64,000 nt of DNA from contig CAJTAT010000002.1 in the NCBI GenBank assembly GCA_910574475.1, positions 1 through 64,000 of the forward strand. Direction: 5' to 3'. Of the stretch, positions 1 to 8,111 are shown one piece after another; the first letter of the stretch is position 1, and each line of letters begins with the position of its first letter. A program made the translations under genes and the position numbers. The notes under the pieces were generated by a model that saw only the letters and a program-made list of their open reading frames with translations, searched no databases and was not told where the DNA came from. This DNA is from Clostridia bacterium. GTDB taxonomy: Bacteria; Bacillota; Clostridia; Lachnospirales; Lachnospiraceae.

Positions 1-166
1 TTATCTTTTTCTTTAAGTTTTCAATGAACTGCACAATATTGTCCGGGTCAGGCATTACCTTAACATTTGCGTAAATAATGTCGTCTCCGTCAAATCTTGG
101 CTCAATGGCGCATAAAGTGTAGTTTGTGCTATGGACATCCATTCCGATTCGTAGTATTCTTTTCAT
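1..166 (-). CDS. IS110-family transposase, N-terminal part (runs off the window)
   Basis: Reading leftward from an ATG at 164-166 gives 55 codons with no stop before the window edge. The protein begins MKRILRIGMDVHSTNYTLCA, the DEDD-type catalytic N-terminus of IS110/IS116/IS902 transposases, in which the first acidic residue follows a G-(I/M)-D-V-H motif. An AGGAGG ribosome site lies at 175-180. IS110 enzymes cut and join DNA via a RuvC-like domain and a C-terminal serine domain; only the start of the first is present here. Whether the copy is intact cannot be seen. Confidence 0.8.
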   Translation of the reverse strand, partial: MKRILRIGMDVHSTNYTLCAIEPRFDGDDIIYANVKVMPDPDNIVQFIENLKKKI

Positions 167-266
167 GTAAGTGGCCTCCTTTTGTATGCGGTAATCCCTG
201 TTACCATTGTTCTTAACAAACTCTAGTATACAGGTAAATCCACGTTGCTACAAATGTGGGGTCACT

Positions 267-602
267 TCATATTGTCCTTATAAGGAAGTTCAGCCAACCG
301 ATACCTATGATCACCCAGCGGATAATGTCGCTGCTCCTGGCCTTTGCGCGGTTGCGGATCTGAATATTACGCTCGTCTTCTTGCTCAATTTTTTCCAGAC
401 GGACCGCTTCTGGGAACTCTTTTTCATAGGAAAGTCGATATAGGCCATTGATAGTCAGGGAGAAGAGTGCGGCTCCAATCCCGATGCAGATACCACTTAT
501 CATTCTCAAATGCTCTGCACCTGCAATAATTCCTATCAATTGAACGAGCAGAGCGGTGATTATGCCAAGAATCAACAGCGTTTTTTTCTTCTTTTGATTC
601 AT
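267..602 (-). CDS. Small two-helix membrane protein paired with an XRE regulator
   Basis: This 111-residue protein has two hydrophobic segments near the N-terminus (about residues 8-28 and 33-53), a charged stretch rich in Glu and Arg (about 60-90), and a third hydrophobic segment at the C-terminus (about 94-110). I do not recognise a named family with confidence. Its ATG lies directly after the stop codon of the XRE regulator gene at 605, so the two are almost certainly co-transcribed and translationally coupled. XRE regulator plus small membrane protein pairs are common in Firmicutes; the membrane protein's role is unknown. Confidence 0.7.
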   Translation of the reverse strand: MNQKKKKTLLILGIITALLVQLIGIIAGAEHLRMISGICIGIGAALFSLTINGLYRLSYEKEFPEAVRLEKIEQEDERNIQIRNRAKARSSDIIRWVIIGIGWLNFLIRTI

Positions 603-604
603 AC

Positions 605-826
605 TTATTTTCCCTCCCTGAATACTGGAATCTCTTCCTCATAAATAAAAATTTCTTCAATGGTCATCTGAAAATAGCGGGCGATCTTAAAGGCCAGCAG
701 AATAGACGGGTTGTAGCGCCCGTTCTCCAGTGAGCCGATGGTCTGTCTGGAAACCTCCAGAGAAGAGGCAAGCTCCTCCTGGGTAATGCCTCGCTCCTTT
801 CGGATTTCTTCCAATCGGTTTTTCAA
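605..826 (-). CDS. XRE-family helix-turn-helix transcriptional regulator
   Basis: This is a compact HTH_3 protein of 73 residues. It begins KNRLEEIRKERGITQEEL and continues with the recognition segment VSRQTIGSLENGRYNPS. I chose the TTG at 824-826 as the start because an AGGAGG lies just upstream. The longer upstream TTG frame (from 874) overlaps the promoter -10 box at 866-871 and could not be transcribed whole. This short class (YozG/Cro-like) usually represses its own operon. It is followed immediately by the small membrane protein gene. Confidence 0.85.
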   Translation of the reverse strand: MKNRLEEIRKERGITQEELASSLEVSRQTIGSLENGRYNPSILLAFKIARYFQMTIEEIFIYEEEIPVFREGK

Positions 827-865
827 AATCAATTCCTCCTGACAGAAAGTATACTTTACATTATC

Positions 866-894
866 AAGATACAACAGCTAGCATGGAATGTCAA
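866..894 (-). promoter_or_regulatory. Promoter of the XRE / membrane protein operon
   Basis: On the minus strand there is a perfect -35 box TTGACA (889-894), a 17-base spacer, and a -10 box TATCTT (866-871). A second TATA-like box, GATAAT, follows directly. This sits about 40 bases before the TTG start at 826 and rules out the longer upstream start. Confidence 0.7.
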
Positions 895-966
895 GCAAAC
901 TTTCCATAAATAATTCTTTAGCTACGTAAAGCAGCAAAAAATCAGATGTATAATTTCTTTTGAGAA

Positions 967-1013
967 CATAAAAAATCAACGGACAGTAAATGATACAATT
1001 TCTATCCGCCGAT
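967..1013 (-). terminator. Intrinsic terminator of the PIN-domain gene
   Basis: On the minus strand, downstream of the stop at 1048, a 13-base stem (1001-1013 pairing with 973-985, several G-U pairs) is followed by a run of five Ts. It fits a Rho-independent terminator for leftward transcription. Confidence 0.6.
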
Positions 1014-1047
1014 TTTATGGGAATAACCATCTATGATATTATAAAAA

Positions 1048-2799
1048 TTACTCTTGGTCATCTGTTGATTTATTCATTTTTTTGTTTGCTGAAAATTGCT
1101 TTGTCATTTCTGAAAAAGCACCATTAGCTTGTAAAGGTTTAATGGCTGAAAGAGCTGATTGATATAAGGAAGCTTGCTTTGCCAATTCTGAAAAAGCACC
1201 ATTAGCTTGTAAAGGTTTAATAGCTGAAAAAGCTGATTGGTATAAAGAAGCTTGCTTTGCCAATTCTGAAAAAGCACTATTAGCTTGTAAAGGCATTATT
1301 GCTGCTGATAGGGCTTTTTGAGTTGCAGCAGTTTGTTTTGATAATTCTGCAAACGCTACATTTGTTTGTATTGGTTTAATAGATTGAGTTAACCCCTCAT
1401 ATACTGTTGCATATTGCTGTAATGTTTGTCTTAAGCTATTCATATCTACGGTATTATTGAATTGCTCTACATTTTCCTGGATTTTAGTGACATTTTTGCT
1501 GGCGGCAATAATATCTTTGCAAGTATTTTGGTTCTCCATATGTTTTACGATACTCCACACTTCTGGTTCGATATGCAAAATATCGCTTTTTTCAACATCC
1601 AATGTTTTTATTTCACTGATTTTTGAATATTCTTCCATTGATACTTTTATATGCCCGATTAGTGCCAAAGCAATTTTTCCCACAGCATAGGGGGAGTCAT
1701 CCGCTCCTTGATGTATTAAATCTGCAAGGACACTAATATCCAAATTTACATAATATATAATATTTTTATTTTCTTTATCAACAGAAACATCCGCTATGCT
1801 CCAATATATATTTTCATCACCAGTTTCCAGTTCTTCATCCAATTCTTCATTGACATTTATAGTTATCAAATATTCGCCAATGCTTTGGTATATTTCATCT
1901 TCATAATCGTCTAATATGCTTTTAATATCATCTAGTGCAGATAATTGTAAAGCACTTTTAGACTTTCCCAATTTTAATTCCTCTGACAAATACGAGAAAA
2001 ATTTGTCTAAAGTCAAAAAGTGAATACTTAAAGATGGATTGGTTTCTTTAAATTCTTCATTTAGTTCTTGCCTTAAATCAATCGGTGTATCTTTGATTTT
2101 CTCCCACCAGTCCTCTTTGGTATCATTGCATACAAATATGATGTTGGTGTTTTTCTCTTTTGCTATTGCAATTATATCTTTCCATACAAATAAATCTCCA
2201 TATTTTGCTTCTCCAACTTTTGCGGAATCACGAAATCCAGGTGGGATTAAATTATCATATCGTATTTGCCCTTCTTGTAATGTTAGTAGCTTTTTTGAAA
2301 ATGGTATTTTTTCACCGATATTACCTTGATTATGTAATAAGTCAATAAATTCTTTTACCTTATCATTTTCTAAAAAATCAATATTTAGCTGTATTTCCTC
2401 GTGATGGCTTTTTTCAAAATTTGTAATTATGTTTTGGATATCTTTGATTTTTTCATTTAAATCATGTTGTAGTTTGGAAATATCTGTATAGTTATGCTTT
2501 CTGTATTCCCCAATTTTTTTCGCAATATCGTTTTGAAGTTTTTTTAGGGAATCAGAAAGTTCTTCGGTTACTTTTTTATATTTCTTTTTTTCATCACCAC
2601 ATATTTTATGATAGTTTTTTAAATATTCATCATAAACTTGTCTTGGTATATAGATGTTGCTTAGGATTCTTTTCAGCGCACTTATTACATCCAAGCTAAT
2701 ATTAGCTGGCTGACGATATAATTCCAACAATACATTTGTATCTAAAACTATTATATGTTCACTTGAACGTATTTCTTGAAATTTTTCTATGTTAATCAT
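1048..2799 (-). CDS. PIN-like domain protein with C-terminal tandem repeats
   Basis: This 583-residue protein opens with a PIN nuclease signature: IIVLDTNVLLELYR with Asp20, YGDLFVWKDI with Asp202, and FVCNDTKEDWW with Asp226. This spacing and the KEDWW motif resemble the PIN_8 family. A charged coiled-coil-like stretch (about 55-150) interrupts the domain. The middle (about 270-430) is acidic and unrecognised. The C-terminus carries four 26-27-residue repeats built on I-K-P-L-Q-A-N-G-A-F-S-E-L-A-K-Q. PIN domains cleave RNA in a metal-dependent way. No antitoxin is adjacent, so a stand-alone nuclease, possibly for defence, is my inference. The gene is AT-rich compared with the mobile DNA to its right. 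Confidence 0.75.
   Translation of the reverse strand: MINIEKFQEIRSSEHIIVLDTNVLLELYRQPANISLDVISALKRILSNIYIPRQVYDEYLKNYHKICGDEKKKYKKVTEELSDSLKKLQNDIAKKIGEYRKHNYTDISKLQHDLNEKIKDIQNIITNFEKSHHEEIQLNIDFLENDKVKEFIDLLHNQGNIGEKIPFSKKLLTLQEGQIRYDNLIPPGFRDSAKVGEAKYGDLFVWKDIIAIAKEKNTNIIFVCNDTKEDWWEKIKDTPIDLRQELNEEFKETNPSLSIHFLTLDKFFSYLSEELKLGKSKSALQLSALDDIKSILDDYEDEIYQSIGEYLITINVNEELDEELETGDENIYWSIADVSVDKENKNIIYYVNLDISVLADLIHQGADDSPYAVGKIALALIGHIKVSMEEYSKISEIKTLDVEKSDILHIEPEVWSIVKHMENQNTCKDIIAASKNVTKIQENVEQFNNTVDMNSLRQTLQQYATVYEGLTQSIKPIQTNVAFAELSKQTAATQKALSAAIMPLQANSAFSELAKQASLYQSAFSAIKPLQANGAFSELAKQASLYQSALSAIKPLQANGAFSEMTKQFSANKKMNKSTDDQE
1107..1425 (-). repeat. Tandem 78-81 bp coding repeats in the PIN gene
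   Basis: The same block (containing TGAAAAAGCA on the plus strand) begins at 1111, 1189 and 1267, a period of exactly 78 bases. A diverged fourth copy begins at about 1348, a step of 81. The two left-most copies are almost identical at the DNA level, which points to recent unit duplication. The repeats stay in frame and make the 26-residue protein repeats. Confidence 0.85.
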
Positions 2800-3005
2800 T
2801 TATTCATTCACCCATTTGTTTTTTTTATGATAGATAATATCTATGTTTTTCTATTCTACCATAAAAATCCAGTTTGTGCTTATGAAATTTTAAATTAATA
2901 TGGCTACTTGTCATTAGCCAAAGGAAAAGGTTTCGTGTCGGGTGCTTATATATTTTCAAAAAATCAGAACGCCATGTCTAAAATCACGCTCCCTTAGCGG
3001 CTACT

Positions 3006-3037
3006 GGGTGAGAGGTCAAATCCTCCCGCCCTTTTTT
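3006..3037 (+). terminator. Intrinsic terminator at the left edge of the mobile region
   Basis: GGGTGAGAGG (3006-3015) pairs with CCTCCCGCCC (3022-3031) with one mismatch, and six Ts follow. The upper arm and loop share 15 bases with the terminator at 18547 behind the second sigma-like gene. This suggests it once ended a related gene that has been lost. The stretch 2800-3005 shows no gene. Confidence 0.6.
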
Positions 3038-3089
3038 ATTTTCACAAAACGATTCTATAGTTACCGCTCCTTGACAACTTCACAGCAGC

Positions 3090-3240
3090 CACCAGAGGGA
3101 TACCCGCCGCAGGGGACAGCAGAGCCACGGTATGAGCCTGCCCCTGCCCAATCCGTGTATGGAACAGACGGAGGAAACGCCGCTTTAGGAAAACGTGGAA
3201 CGGTATGGGCTGGCTGTATTACATACCCTTGCTTACTGGC
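3090..3240 (+). pseudogene. Possible coding remnant upstream of the RepA-like ATPase
   Basis: Bases 3090-3160 read as a proline-rich stretch (QQPPEGYPPQGTAEPRYEPA). A different frame from 3153 reads MEQTEETPL, a TAG, then ENVERYGLAVLHTLAYWQG and a stop. The second part looks like a protein C-terminus. The frame change and in-frame TAG suggest the decayed end of a gene of the outer element. There is no good start and the family is not recognised. Confidence 0.25.
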
Positions 3241-3312
3241 AGGGGTAAATAAATCCAAGGAGGACAACGCCTATGTGCAACAAACAAAATCCAACACGGA
3301 GGGAGGGATACC

Positions 3313-4386
3313 ATGCAGCAGTTACAGACGGTGGATGCTGACACGCTCCTTTATGAGCCGCTTGAGAAGCCGTCCTTTGTGGTAGACGGTCTTATCCCCA
3401 CGGGCTTGTCGTTGTTTTGCGGCTCACAGAAAATCGGCAAGAGCTGGCTCATGCTGAAACTATGCCTGTGCGTGTCGCAAGGAATCCCTTTATGGGATAT
3501 GCGGACATTGGAGGGCGATGTGCTTTACCTGTGTCTGGAAGACACGTTCTGCCGCATCCAAGACAGGCTGTTCCGTCTGACGGACGAAGCGAACGGGCGG
3601 CTCCACTTTGCCGTGGCAAGCTGCAAGTTATCAGACGGTCTTATCGTGCAGCTTGAAGATTACCTCAAAGCATATCCCGACAGCAGGCTGGTTGTCATTG
3701 ACACGCTGCAAAAAATCCGTACCGCATCCAAAGACAACGCCTATGCCAACGATTACGGGGATATATCGCTGTTAAAGGATTTTGCCGACAGGCATTCCCT
3801 TTCGGTTGTCGTCGTACACCATATCCGTAAGCAGAATGACAGCGACGTGTTCAACAAGGTGTCTGGCACGACAGGCTTGACAGGGAGTGCAGACGCTACC
3901 TTTGTGCTGGAAAAGGAGAGCCGAGCGTCCGATACGGCGAAACTGTTTGTCACTGGCAGGGACACGCCCTATCAAGAATTGACGCTCCGTTTCCGTGATT
4001 GCAGTTGGGAGATGGTTAAGCGGCAGACGCAGGAGCAGCTTGCGGCGGCAGAGATTCCCCCTGTCCTTTTTCGGGTGGTGTCGTTCATGCAGGGCAGACA
4101 GGGATGGTCTGGCACGGCTACGGAACTTCTGGAGGTCATGGGGGAAAGCGGGGAACTGTCCACAATCATCACGAAATGGCTCAACGAGTACCGCTCCACG
4201 TTCCTTTATGAGAACGGCATCCAATATGACTATCGGAGGAAGTATAACGGCAGGAAGATTATCCTTGCAAGATGCGGCGGGGAGCATGACAGCCATGACG
4301 GGTATGACGGCAGTTTTGGTATGCCCCCTCATGCTGGCATGGGCAACGCCGCTGTCCTTCCATCCGAAGCGCAGAGCGGAGGATAA
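3313..4386 (+). CDS. RepA-like AAA ATPase (AAA_25 type)
   Basis: This 357-residue RecA-fold ATPase has Walker A GSQKIGKSW (residues 37-45), Walker B LVVIDTLQK (126-134), and a VVVVHHIRK strand (about 168-176) typical of the RepA/DnaB-like helicase family AAA_25. The C-terminal 120 residues resemble a winged-helix segment. A ribosome site GGAGGG lies 6 bases before the ATG. In plasmids and integrative elements such proteins act as replicative helicases or DNA-processing ATPases. It stands alone, followed by an oriT-like site, which suggests it belonged to a mobilisation/replication module of the outer element. The last 30 codons overlap one arm of a 25-bp inverted repeat. Confidence 0.75.
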   Translation: MQQLQTVDADTLLYEPLEKPSFVVDGLIPTGLSLFCGSQKIGKSWLMLKLCLCVSQGIPLWDMRTLEGDVLYLCLEDTFCRIQDRLFRLTDEANGRLHFAVASCKLSDGLIVQLEDYLKAYPDSRLVVIDTLQKIRTASKDNAYANDYGDISLLKDFADRHSLSVVVVHHIRKQNDSDVFNKVSGTTGLTGSADATFVLEKESRASDTAKLFVTGRDTPYQELTLRFRDCSWEMVKRQTQEQLAAAEIPPVLFRVVSFMQGRQGWSGTATELLEVMGESGELSTIITKWLNEYRSTFLYENGIQYDYRRKYNGRKIILARCGGEHDSHDGYDGSFGMPPHAGMGNAAVLPSEAQSGG

Positions 4387-4445
4387 AGCAGGGCGCAGCC
4401 CTGCCAGAAGGGAGTCCAGAGGGAACGGCTGGCACACGGCTCTTT

Positions 4446-4475
4446 GCAGGGCAAAGTGTAGTGTGTTACACCCTG
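4446..4475 (+). other. Candidate MOBV-type origin of transfer
   Basis: GTGTA (4456-4460) and TACAC (4467-4471) form a stem whose loop is GTGTGT. TAGTGTG/TTA (nick expected between 4465 and 4466) matches the core of pMV158-type (MOBV) oriT sites, where nicking occurs inside the loop. No MobV/Pre relaxase gene is visible downstream. The stretch 4387-5058 otherwise holds only the structures listed here and no convincing open frame. Confidence 0.55.
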
Positions 4476-4483
4476 TAAACGCA

Positions 4484-4511
4484 GTCGGAAAAATCTTTTG
4501 ATTTTTCTGAC
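4484..4511. other. Strong hairpin next to the oriT-like site
   Basis: GTCGGAAAAATC pairs with GATTTTTCTGAC around a TTTT loop, a 12-base stem with one G-T pair. It may be a transcription stop or part of the transfer origin. Confidence 0.5.
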
Positions 4512-4776
4512 CGCAGGGGTGGGTTTACGAGCCGAAGAAGGGCGAGGAAACCCCACGCCTGCATTTGCGTTTGCGGGGTGTTCTCCCGTAAGGGATGACA
4601 GCGGGGGTATCCCAAAATACCTGTCATACCTGTCATGGCTGTCATGCCGTCGGGAAATGCTGCTCTGCCAGACACTAAAAAATGGATAATAGATATTCTT
4701 CCATCGAAGCGTGCCTTTGCCTGCAAGATGAAACTGGAAGTGATAAAGCGGCAGGGATTCCGCATGGATTTAACCT

Positions 4777-4793
4777 CGTCCCAACTTGGGACG
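4777..4793. promoter_or_regulatory. Short perfect palindrome (possible operator or oriT part)
   Basis: CGTCCCAA, a single C, then TTGGGACG form an 8-bp perfect inverted repeat. It lies in a stretch with no supported gene between the ATPase and the small protein at 5059. Its role is unknown. Confidence 0.35.
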
Positions 4794-5058
4794 AAGTTGC
4801 GGACGGATGATTTTACAGATGGAGAACGGGGGAAAACCGATCTCACGTCTACGGTGTGGCTGCCTTTTTTGAAGAACGGGGAACAGGGACAGTCGCTAAT
4901 ATTTTGTTTTCGGATGGTAAATGCGGCATGGTCGTTACAGTGAAAGGGAAGAAAAATCTCTCTGCGCTATGAAAAATGAACTGGAAAATAAATGCTTTTA
5001 TCTGGATTAAGGGCGTTTTCAGATGCCCTTTGTCCATCTTTTAGGGAGGATAATGCCT

Positions 5059-5232
5059 ATGGCAAAAACGGCAACACGCCCAAAGATAGAGGTTCAGCCT
5101 GTCTATCTGGGCAACAGGGACATGAGGGAAGCCTTTATTTCGCTGCTTGTGGACGAGGTACGGAGGGGGAAATCTTCTCCCCGCACCTTTGAGATAATAA
5201 AAGATACAGAATACAATGGGGACAGAAAATAA
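5059..5232 (+). CDS. Small conserved protein upstream of the TndX-like recombinase
   Basis: A 57-residue protein beginning MAKTATRPKIEVQPVYLGN, rich in charged residues. I chose the ATG at 5059 because GGAGG sits 9 bases upstream; the ATG at 5053 is too close to it. It ends 18 bases before the recombinase start, so the two were likely one operon. Small proteins of this kind precede large serine recombinases in several clostridial elements; an excision or regulatory role is only inference. Confidence 0.6.
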   Translation: MAKTATRPKIEVQPVYLGNRDMREAFISLLVDEVRRGKSSPRTFEIIKDTEYNGDRK

Positions 5233-5250
5233 AGAAAGGGGATGGATGGA

Positions 5251-5547
5251 ATGGGCATTTTAAGAACCGCCTTGTACTGTAGGCTGTCAAAAGACGACAT
5301 GGCGCAGGGGGACAGCGAGAGCATTAAAACGCAGAAAGCGATGCTCACACAGTATGCAAAGGAACACGGCTTTATGGTGGTGGAGGTCTATGTGGACGAC
5401 GGATTCAGCGGTTTGAATTTCGAGCGTCCAGACTTCAACCGTATGCTGGATGACATTGAAGCGGGGAAGATTGACGTGGTAATCACAAAGGACTTGTCAC
5501 GTCTGGGGCGTGACCATTTAAAGGTCGGGCACTTCACGGAACTATGA
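5251..5547 (+). pseudogene. 5-prime fragment of TndX-like large serine recombinase, cut by insertion
   Basis: The fragment begins MGILRTALYCRLSKDD, with the catalytic Ser at residue 13, and continues with DGFSGLNFERPDF and VVITKDLSRLGRDHLK, the resolvase catalytic domain of the TndX/TnpX family. The native sequence stops at base 5540; the last codons and the TGA at 5545-5547 come from the inserted element. The remainder lies at 12194-13577. Joining 5251-5540 to 12194-13577 gives 1,674 bases, an exact 557 codons plus stop, reading HFTEIYFPM across the join. The start at 5251 is 9 bases after AAAGGGG. As it stands the gene cannot make active enzyme. Confidence 0.9.
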
Positions 5548-5565
5548 TGGACAAGGGCATAAAAA
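5515..5565. other. attL of the inner element
   Basis: Recombinase-gene sequence ending CACTTCACG, then the core GA (5539-5540), then the element arm ACTATGATGGACAAG. The arm is the near-mirror of the right-end arm. Confidence 0.75.
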
Positions 5566-5592
5566 GATAATGTTCTGACGGTATGCCCGCCG

Positions 5593-7104
5593 TCAGAGTT
5601 TCCATTCAATTTGCAGCTTCTCGCTGGTGGCACGAATAACGGTAATCATCAAATCCACCACCTGCTGCTTGTCCTCAAAGCTGACATTCTCCCAATCGTC
5701 CAGGTAGTTGGAAATCGTGTCAATCTGCTCCGGGGACACCGCCTCAGCGGTCAGCTTGGCAATCTCGCTGGCAAGGGCCTGACGGCGGCTGTCCAATTCC
5801 TCAATCTTGGCGTTGGCGTAGGAGATCAGCACCGGGGTCGCACCCGTCAGCGTGTCCAGCAGCTTTTCAATCTCGCTCTCCACCTGGGCCAGCTCCATCT
5901 GTTTTGCCGTCAGCTTCGGGCTGGCGGCTCTTTTCTTTTTGCGGCCCGTCAGCGTCTTGTAGTCCTCCAGCTTCTTCACCATCTGCTGGTATACTACCGC
6001 CTCTAAATCGCGGAGACGGATTGTACCGCAGCCGGAACAAAACTTGCTGTCAGCGTGTTTCGTACAGCGCAGATAGAGATACCCGCAGGAGTGGGCCGAC
6101 ATCAGAGCATAGCCACATTTGCCGCACTTGATTTTCCCCGCCATCCAGGTGTTGCGGGCTTTCCTGGCCGGTTGATAGGTCTGGTTCGCCATCATCTTCT
6201 TGCGAACTCTAAGCCACAAATCAGACGGGATAAATCCCTCGCTGGGGGCCAGCACCAGCGTCTGGCCTTCCAAGTGCGTGTGCTTATTCTCGGTGCTGTC
6301 CTTGCTCCGGTAGTAGTAACATCCGTTTGTCCCTACGAAGTCGGCGGCATCGTTGTAGATGTTCGTCCCTTGGCTCTTGAAAAACTCGTAAATATCCAAG
6401 TCAGCCATGGTGTAAATGGGATTACGAAGCATGATGCTGATGGTCGCCCTGGAAAACGGTTTGCCGAAGTATGTCCGCATCCCCTGCTCGGTAAGCTGTC
6501 GGGTGATGTCGTGAAGCGACACCTGGGGGTCAATATACATCTCGTACATCTTACGCACGAACGCCGCTTCTGTCGGCTCAATCACCAGCTTCTTGGTATG
6601 GATGCCGTCAATGATGATAGGCTCCGTCCGAAATCCATAAGGCGCTCGTCCTCCCATTTTGAAACCTCGCTGACACCGGGCATACCATGCGTCCTGCACT
6701 CGCTTCTGGATGGTTTCACGCTCTAACTGTGCGAACACAATGCAGATGTTCAGCATCGCCCGGCCCATCGGTGTGGACGTGTCGAACTTCTCTGTGGAAG
6801 AAATAAATTCCACGTTGTATTCCTGGAACAAAGCCATCATGTTTGCGAAGTCCAAAATGGAACGGCTGATGCGGTCGAGCTTGTAAACAACTACCCTGGC
6901 AATCAATCCGCGCTTGATGTCCTCCACCAGCATTTGAAACTGGGGCCTGTCCGTATTCTTACCACTGTAACCCTTGTCTTGATACTCCCGGCAGCTTCCA
7001 CCCCTCAATTCATATTTACAAAACTCAATCTGACTTTCGATAGAAATACTATCCTTCTTGTCGATGGACTGTCTTGCATAAATTGCGTCAATTCGATTAT
7101 TCAT
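5593..7104 (-). CDS. Large serine recombinase of the inner element
   Basis: This 503-residue enzyme has an N-terminal resolvase domain with AIYARQSIDKKDSIS (nucleophile Ser13), GYSGKNTDRPQFQ, and VVYKLDRISRS. A recombinase domain (about 165-270) follows, then a zinc ribbon (CGKCGYAL ... CSGCG, about 325-365), then a long coiled-coil (about 395-450). This is the full layout of integrase-type serine recombinases that catalyse insertion and excision at short core sites. Its stop lies 53 bases from the element's left end, the usual position beside the attachment site. The ribosome site AAAGGGAG precedes the ATG. No frame damage is visible, so it should be active. Confidence 0.92.
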   Translation of the reverse strand: MNNRIDAIYARQSIDKKDSISIESQIEFCKYELRGGSCREYQDKGYSGKNTDRPQFQMLVEDIKRGLIARVVVYKLDRISRSILDFANMMALFQEYNVEFISSTEKFDTSTPMGRAMLNICIVFAQLERETIQKRVQDAWYARCQRGFKMGGRAPYGFRTEPIIIDGIHTKKLVIEPTEAAFVRKMYEMYIDPQVSLHDITRQLTEQGMRTYFGKPFSRATISIMLRNPIYTMADLDIYEFFKSQGTNIYNDAADFVGTNGCYYYRSKDSTENKHTHLEGQTLVLAPSEGFIPSDLWLRVRKKMMANQTYQPARKARNTWMAGKIKCGKCGYALMSAHSCGYLYLRCTKHADSKFCSGCGTIRLRDLEAVVYQQMVKKLEDYKTLTGRKKKRAASPKLTAKQMELAQVESEIEKLLDTLTGATPVLISYANAKIEELDSRRQALASEIAKLTAEAVSPEQIDTISNYLDDWENVSFEDKQQVVDLMITVIRATSEKLQIEWKL

Positions 7105-7193
7105 TTTGCGCTCCCTTTCTGAAACAGAAACGGAGCTGCTGACGCTATGATTATACCATCAGCAGCCCCGCAAAGCAACGGCGCGGCGAAAAT

Positions 7194-7385
7194 TTAGTTT
7201 GCCGGTTCCTCCGGCTGCCGGTGGCTGGCGTACTTACGGAACACCTCATAAAGCCGCTGCTCCAACTCCCAGCGCTTCGCCGCCTCCTGCTCCGGGGAGA
7301 GGATGGGGGTGAGGTTTTCCAGCGGGATTTCCCGGCCCTGGAAATTGACAATCTCGGTCTGCGTTTTGTAGCTGATATGCTCCAT
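7194..7385 (-). CDS. Small conserved protein beside the recombinase
   Basis: This 63-residue protein begins MEHISYKTQTEIVNFQGREIPL and ends with a helical EQEAAKRWELEQRLYEVFRK segment. The ATG at 7383-7385 follows AAGGAG by 6 bases and is preferred to the upstream TTG. It sits about 90 bases before the recombinase start, in the same direction. Similar short proteins accompany serine recombinases in clostridial elements; the function is unknown. Confidence 0.6.
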   Translation of the reverse strand: MEHISYKTQTEIVNFQGREIPLENLTPILSPEQEAAKRWELEQRLYEVFRKYASHRQPEEPAN

Positions 7386-7614
7386 AGGCAACTCCTTGTT
7401 TTCAAATTTTCAAACGGGTCTGTGATGTAGCTGCGGACATTTGTCCGGCGTTTGTCCGAAAAGTGGGCGCTATTTACTCCCACTCGTTTTATTTATACTT
7501 GTTATTGTTCTTATAGTTCTTATTAGAGGACAGGTTTTTTGCCTGCGTCAGCCGGGTTTCTGCCCTATTACAAGAACAGTTTTCCGGCCATGGTGAAGGA
7601 CAAGTTTTTATCCA

Positions 7615-7962
7615 TCAGGGGCGGCTAAATTTTTGTCCATCAGGCAGTTTCACATAGATATGATTAGGCTTGGAAAACTGCTGCCGTTTGCGTTCAATCA
7701 GACCCGCCGCCTCCAACTCAGCCAATACGTTCTTGGCAGTGGTCATGCTCTTGCCGAGCATTTCGGCTATCTTCTCAATCGGGAAGATGATATAAACTCT
7801 CCCCGCCTCGTCCGTCCACCCGTTGAGCTGGGACAACCGCGCCCGGTCAAGCAAAAGGGCATAGGCCAGCTTGGCGGTAAGGGTCAAGCCCATATCCAGC
7901 AGGAACCAGGGGAAGAAGAAATAGGGCGGCAATTCGGTAGTTATCGTCATGTAGTCGGTCAT
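7615..7962 (-). CDS. RepA-like replication initiator, N-terminal domain only
   Basis: This 115-residue protein matches the N-terminus of the replication initiator A family of Gram-positive plasmids and integrative elements: YFFFPWFLLDMGLTLTAKLA, LLLDRARLSQLNGWTDEAGR, then a winged-helix segment IAEMLGKSMTTAKNVLAELEAAGLIERKRQ. Family members are usually much longer. In the same frame after the TGA stop, 41 more codons with an Asn/Lys-rich tail (ending NNNKYK) run to the next stop, so an in-frame nonsense change is possible. Bases 7392-7614 hold short direct repeats of GTCCATCAGG-like sequence near the stop but no other gene. Confidence 0.7.
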   Translation of the reverse strand: MTDYMTITTELPPYFFFPWFLLDMGLTLTAKLAYALLLDRARLSQLNGWTDEAGRVYIIFPIEKIAEMLGKSMTTAKNVLAELEAAGLIERKRQQFSKPNHIYVKLPDGQKFSRP

Positions 7963-8111
7963 GGTATTAGCCTCCTTAGTGTGGGGCTGTCAGACCGCCG
8001 CTGTGGGCCGTTAGAGGCCCGTTTTCGGGGTCGGGAAGGAAATGTATCAGGCCCCCTTTGAGGGCGGTCTTGAAAGCCCTGATATTACTGCGTTTTCAGC
8101 GGGTACTTTTT

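Larger units (their letters stand above)
4286..4645. repeat. 25-bp inverted repeat pair with iterated TGTCAT units
   Basis: The block at 4286-4310 (starting ATGACAGCCATGAC, inside the ATPase 3-prime end) recurs in inverse orientation at about 4621-4645, with two mismatches in 25. Each arm contains three roughly 9-base iterations of TGTCAT. The arms lie either side of the oriT-like site and could bind a replication or relaxosome protein. Confidence 0.55.

Noticed and set aside
827..874. Longer start of the XRE regulator
   Set aside because: It overlaps the promoter -10 box.
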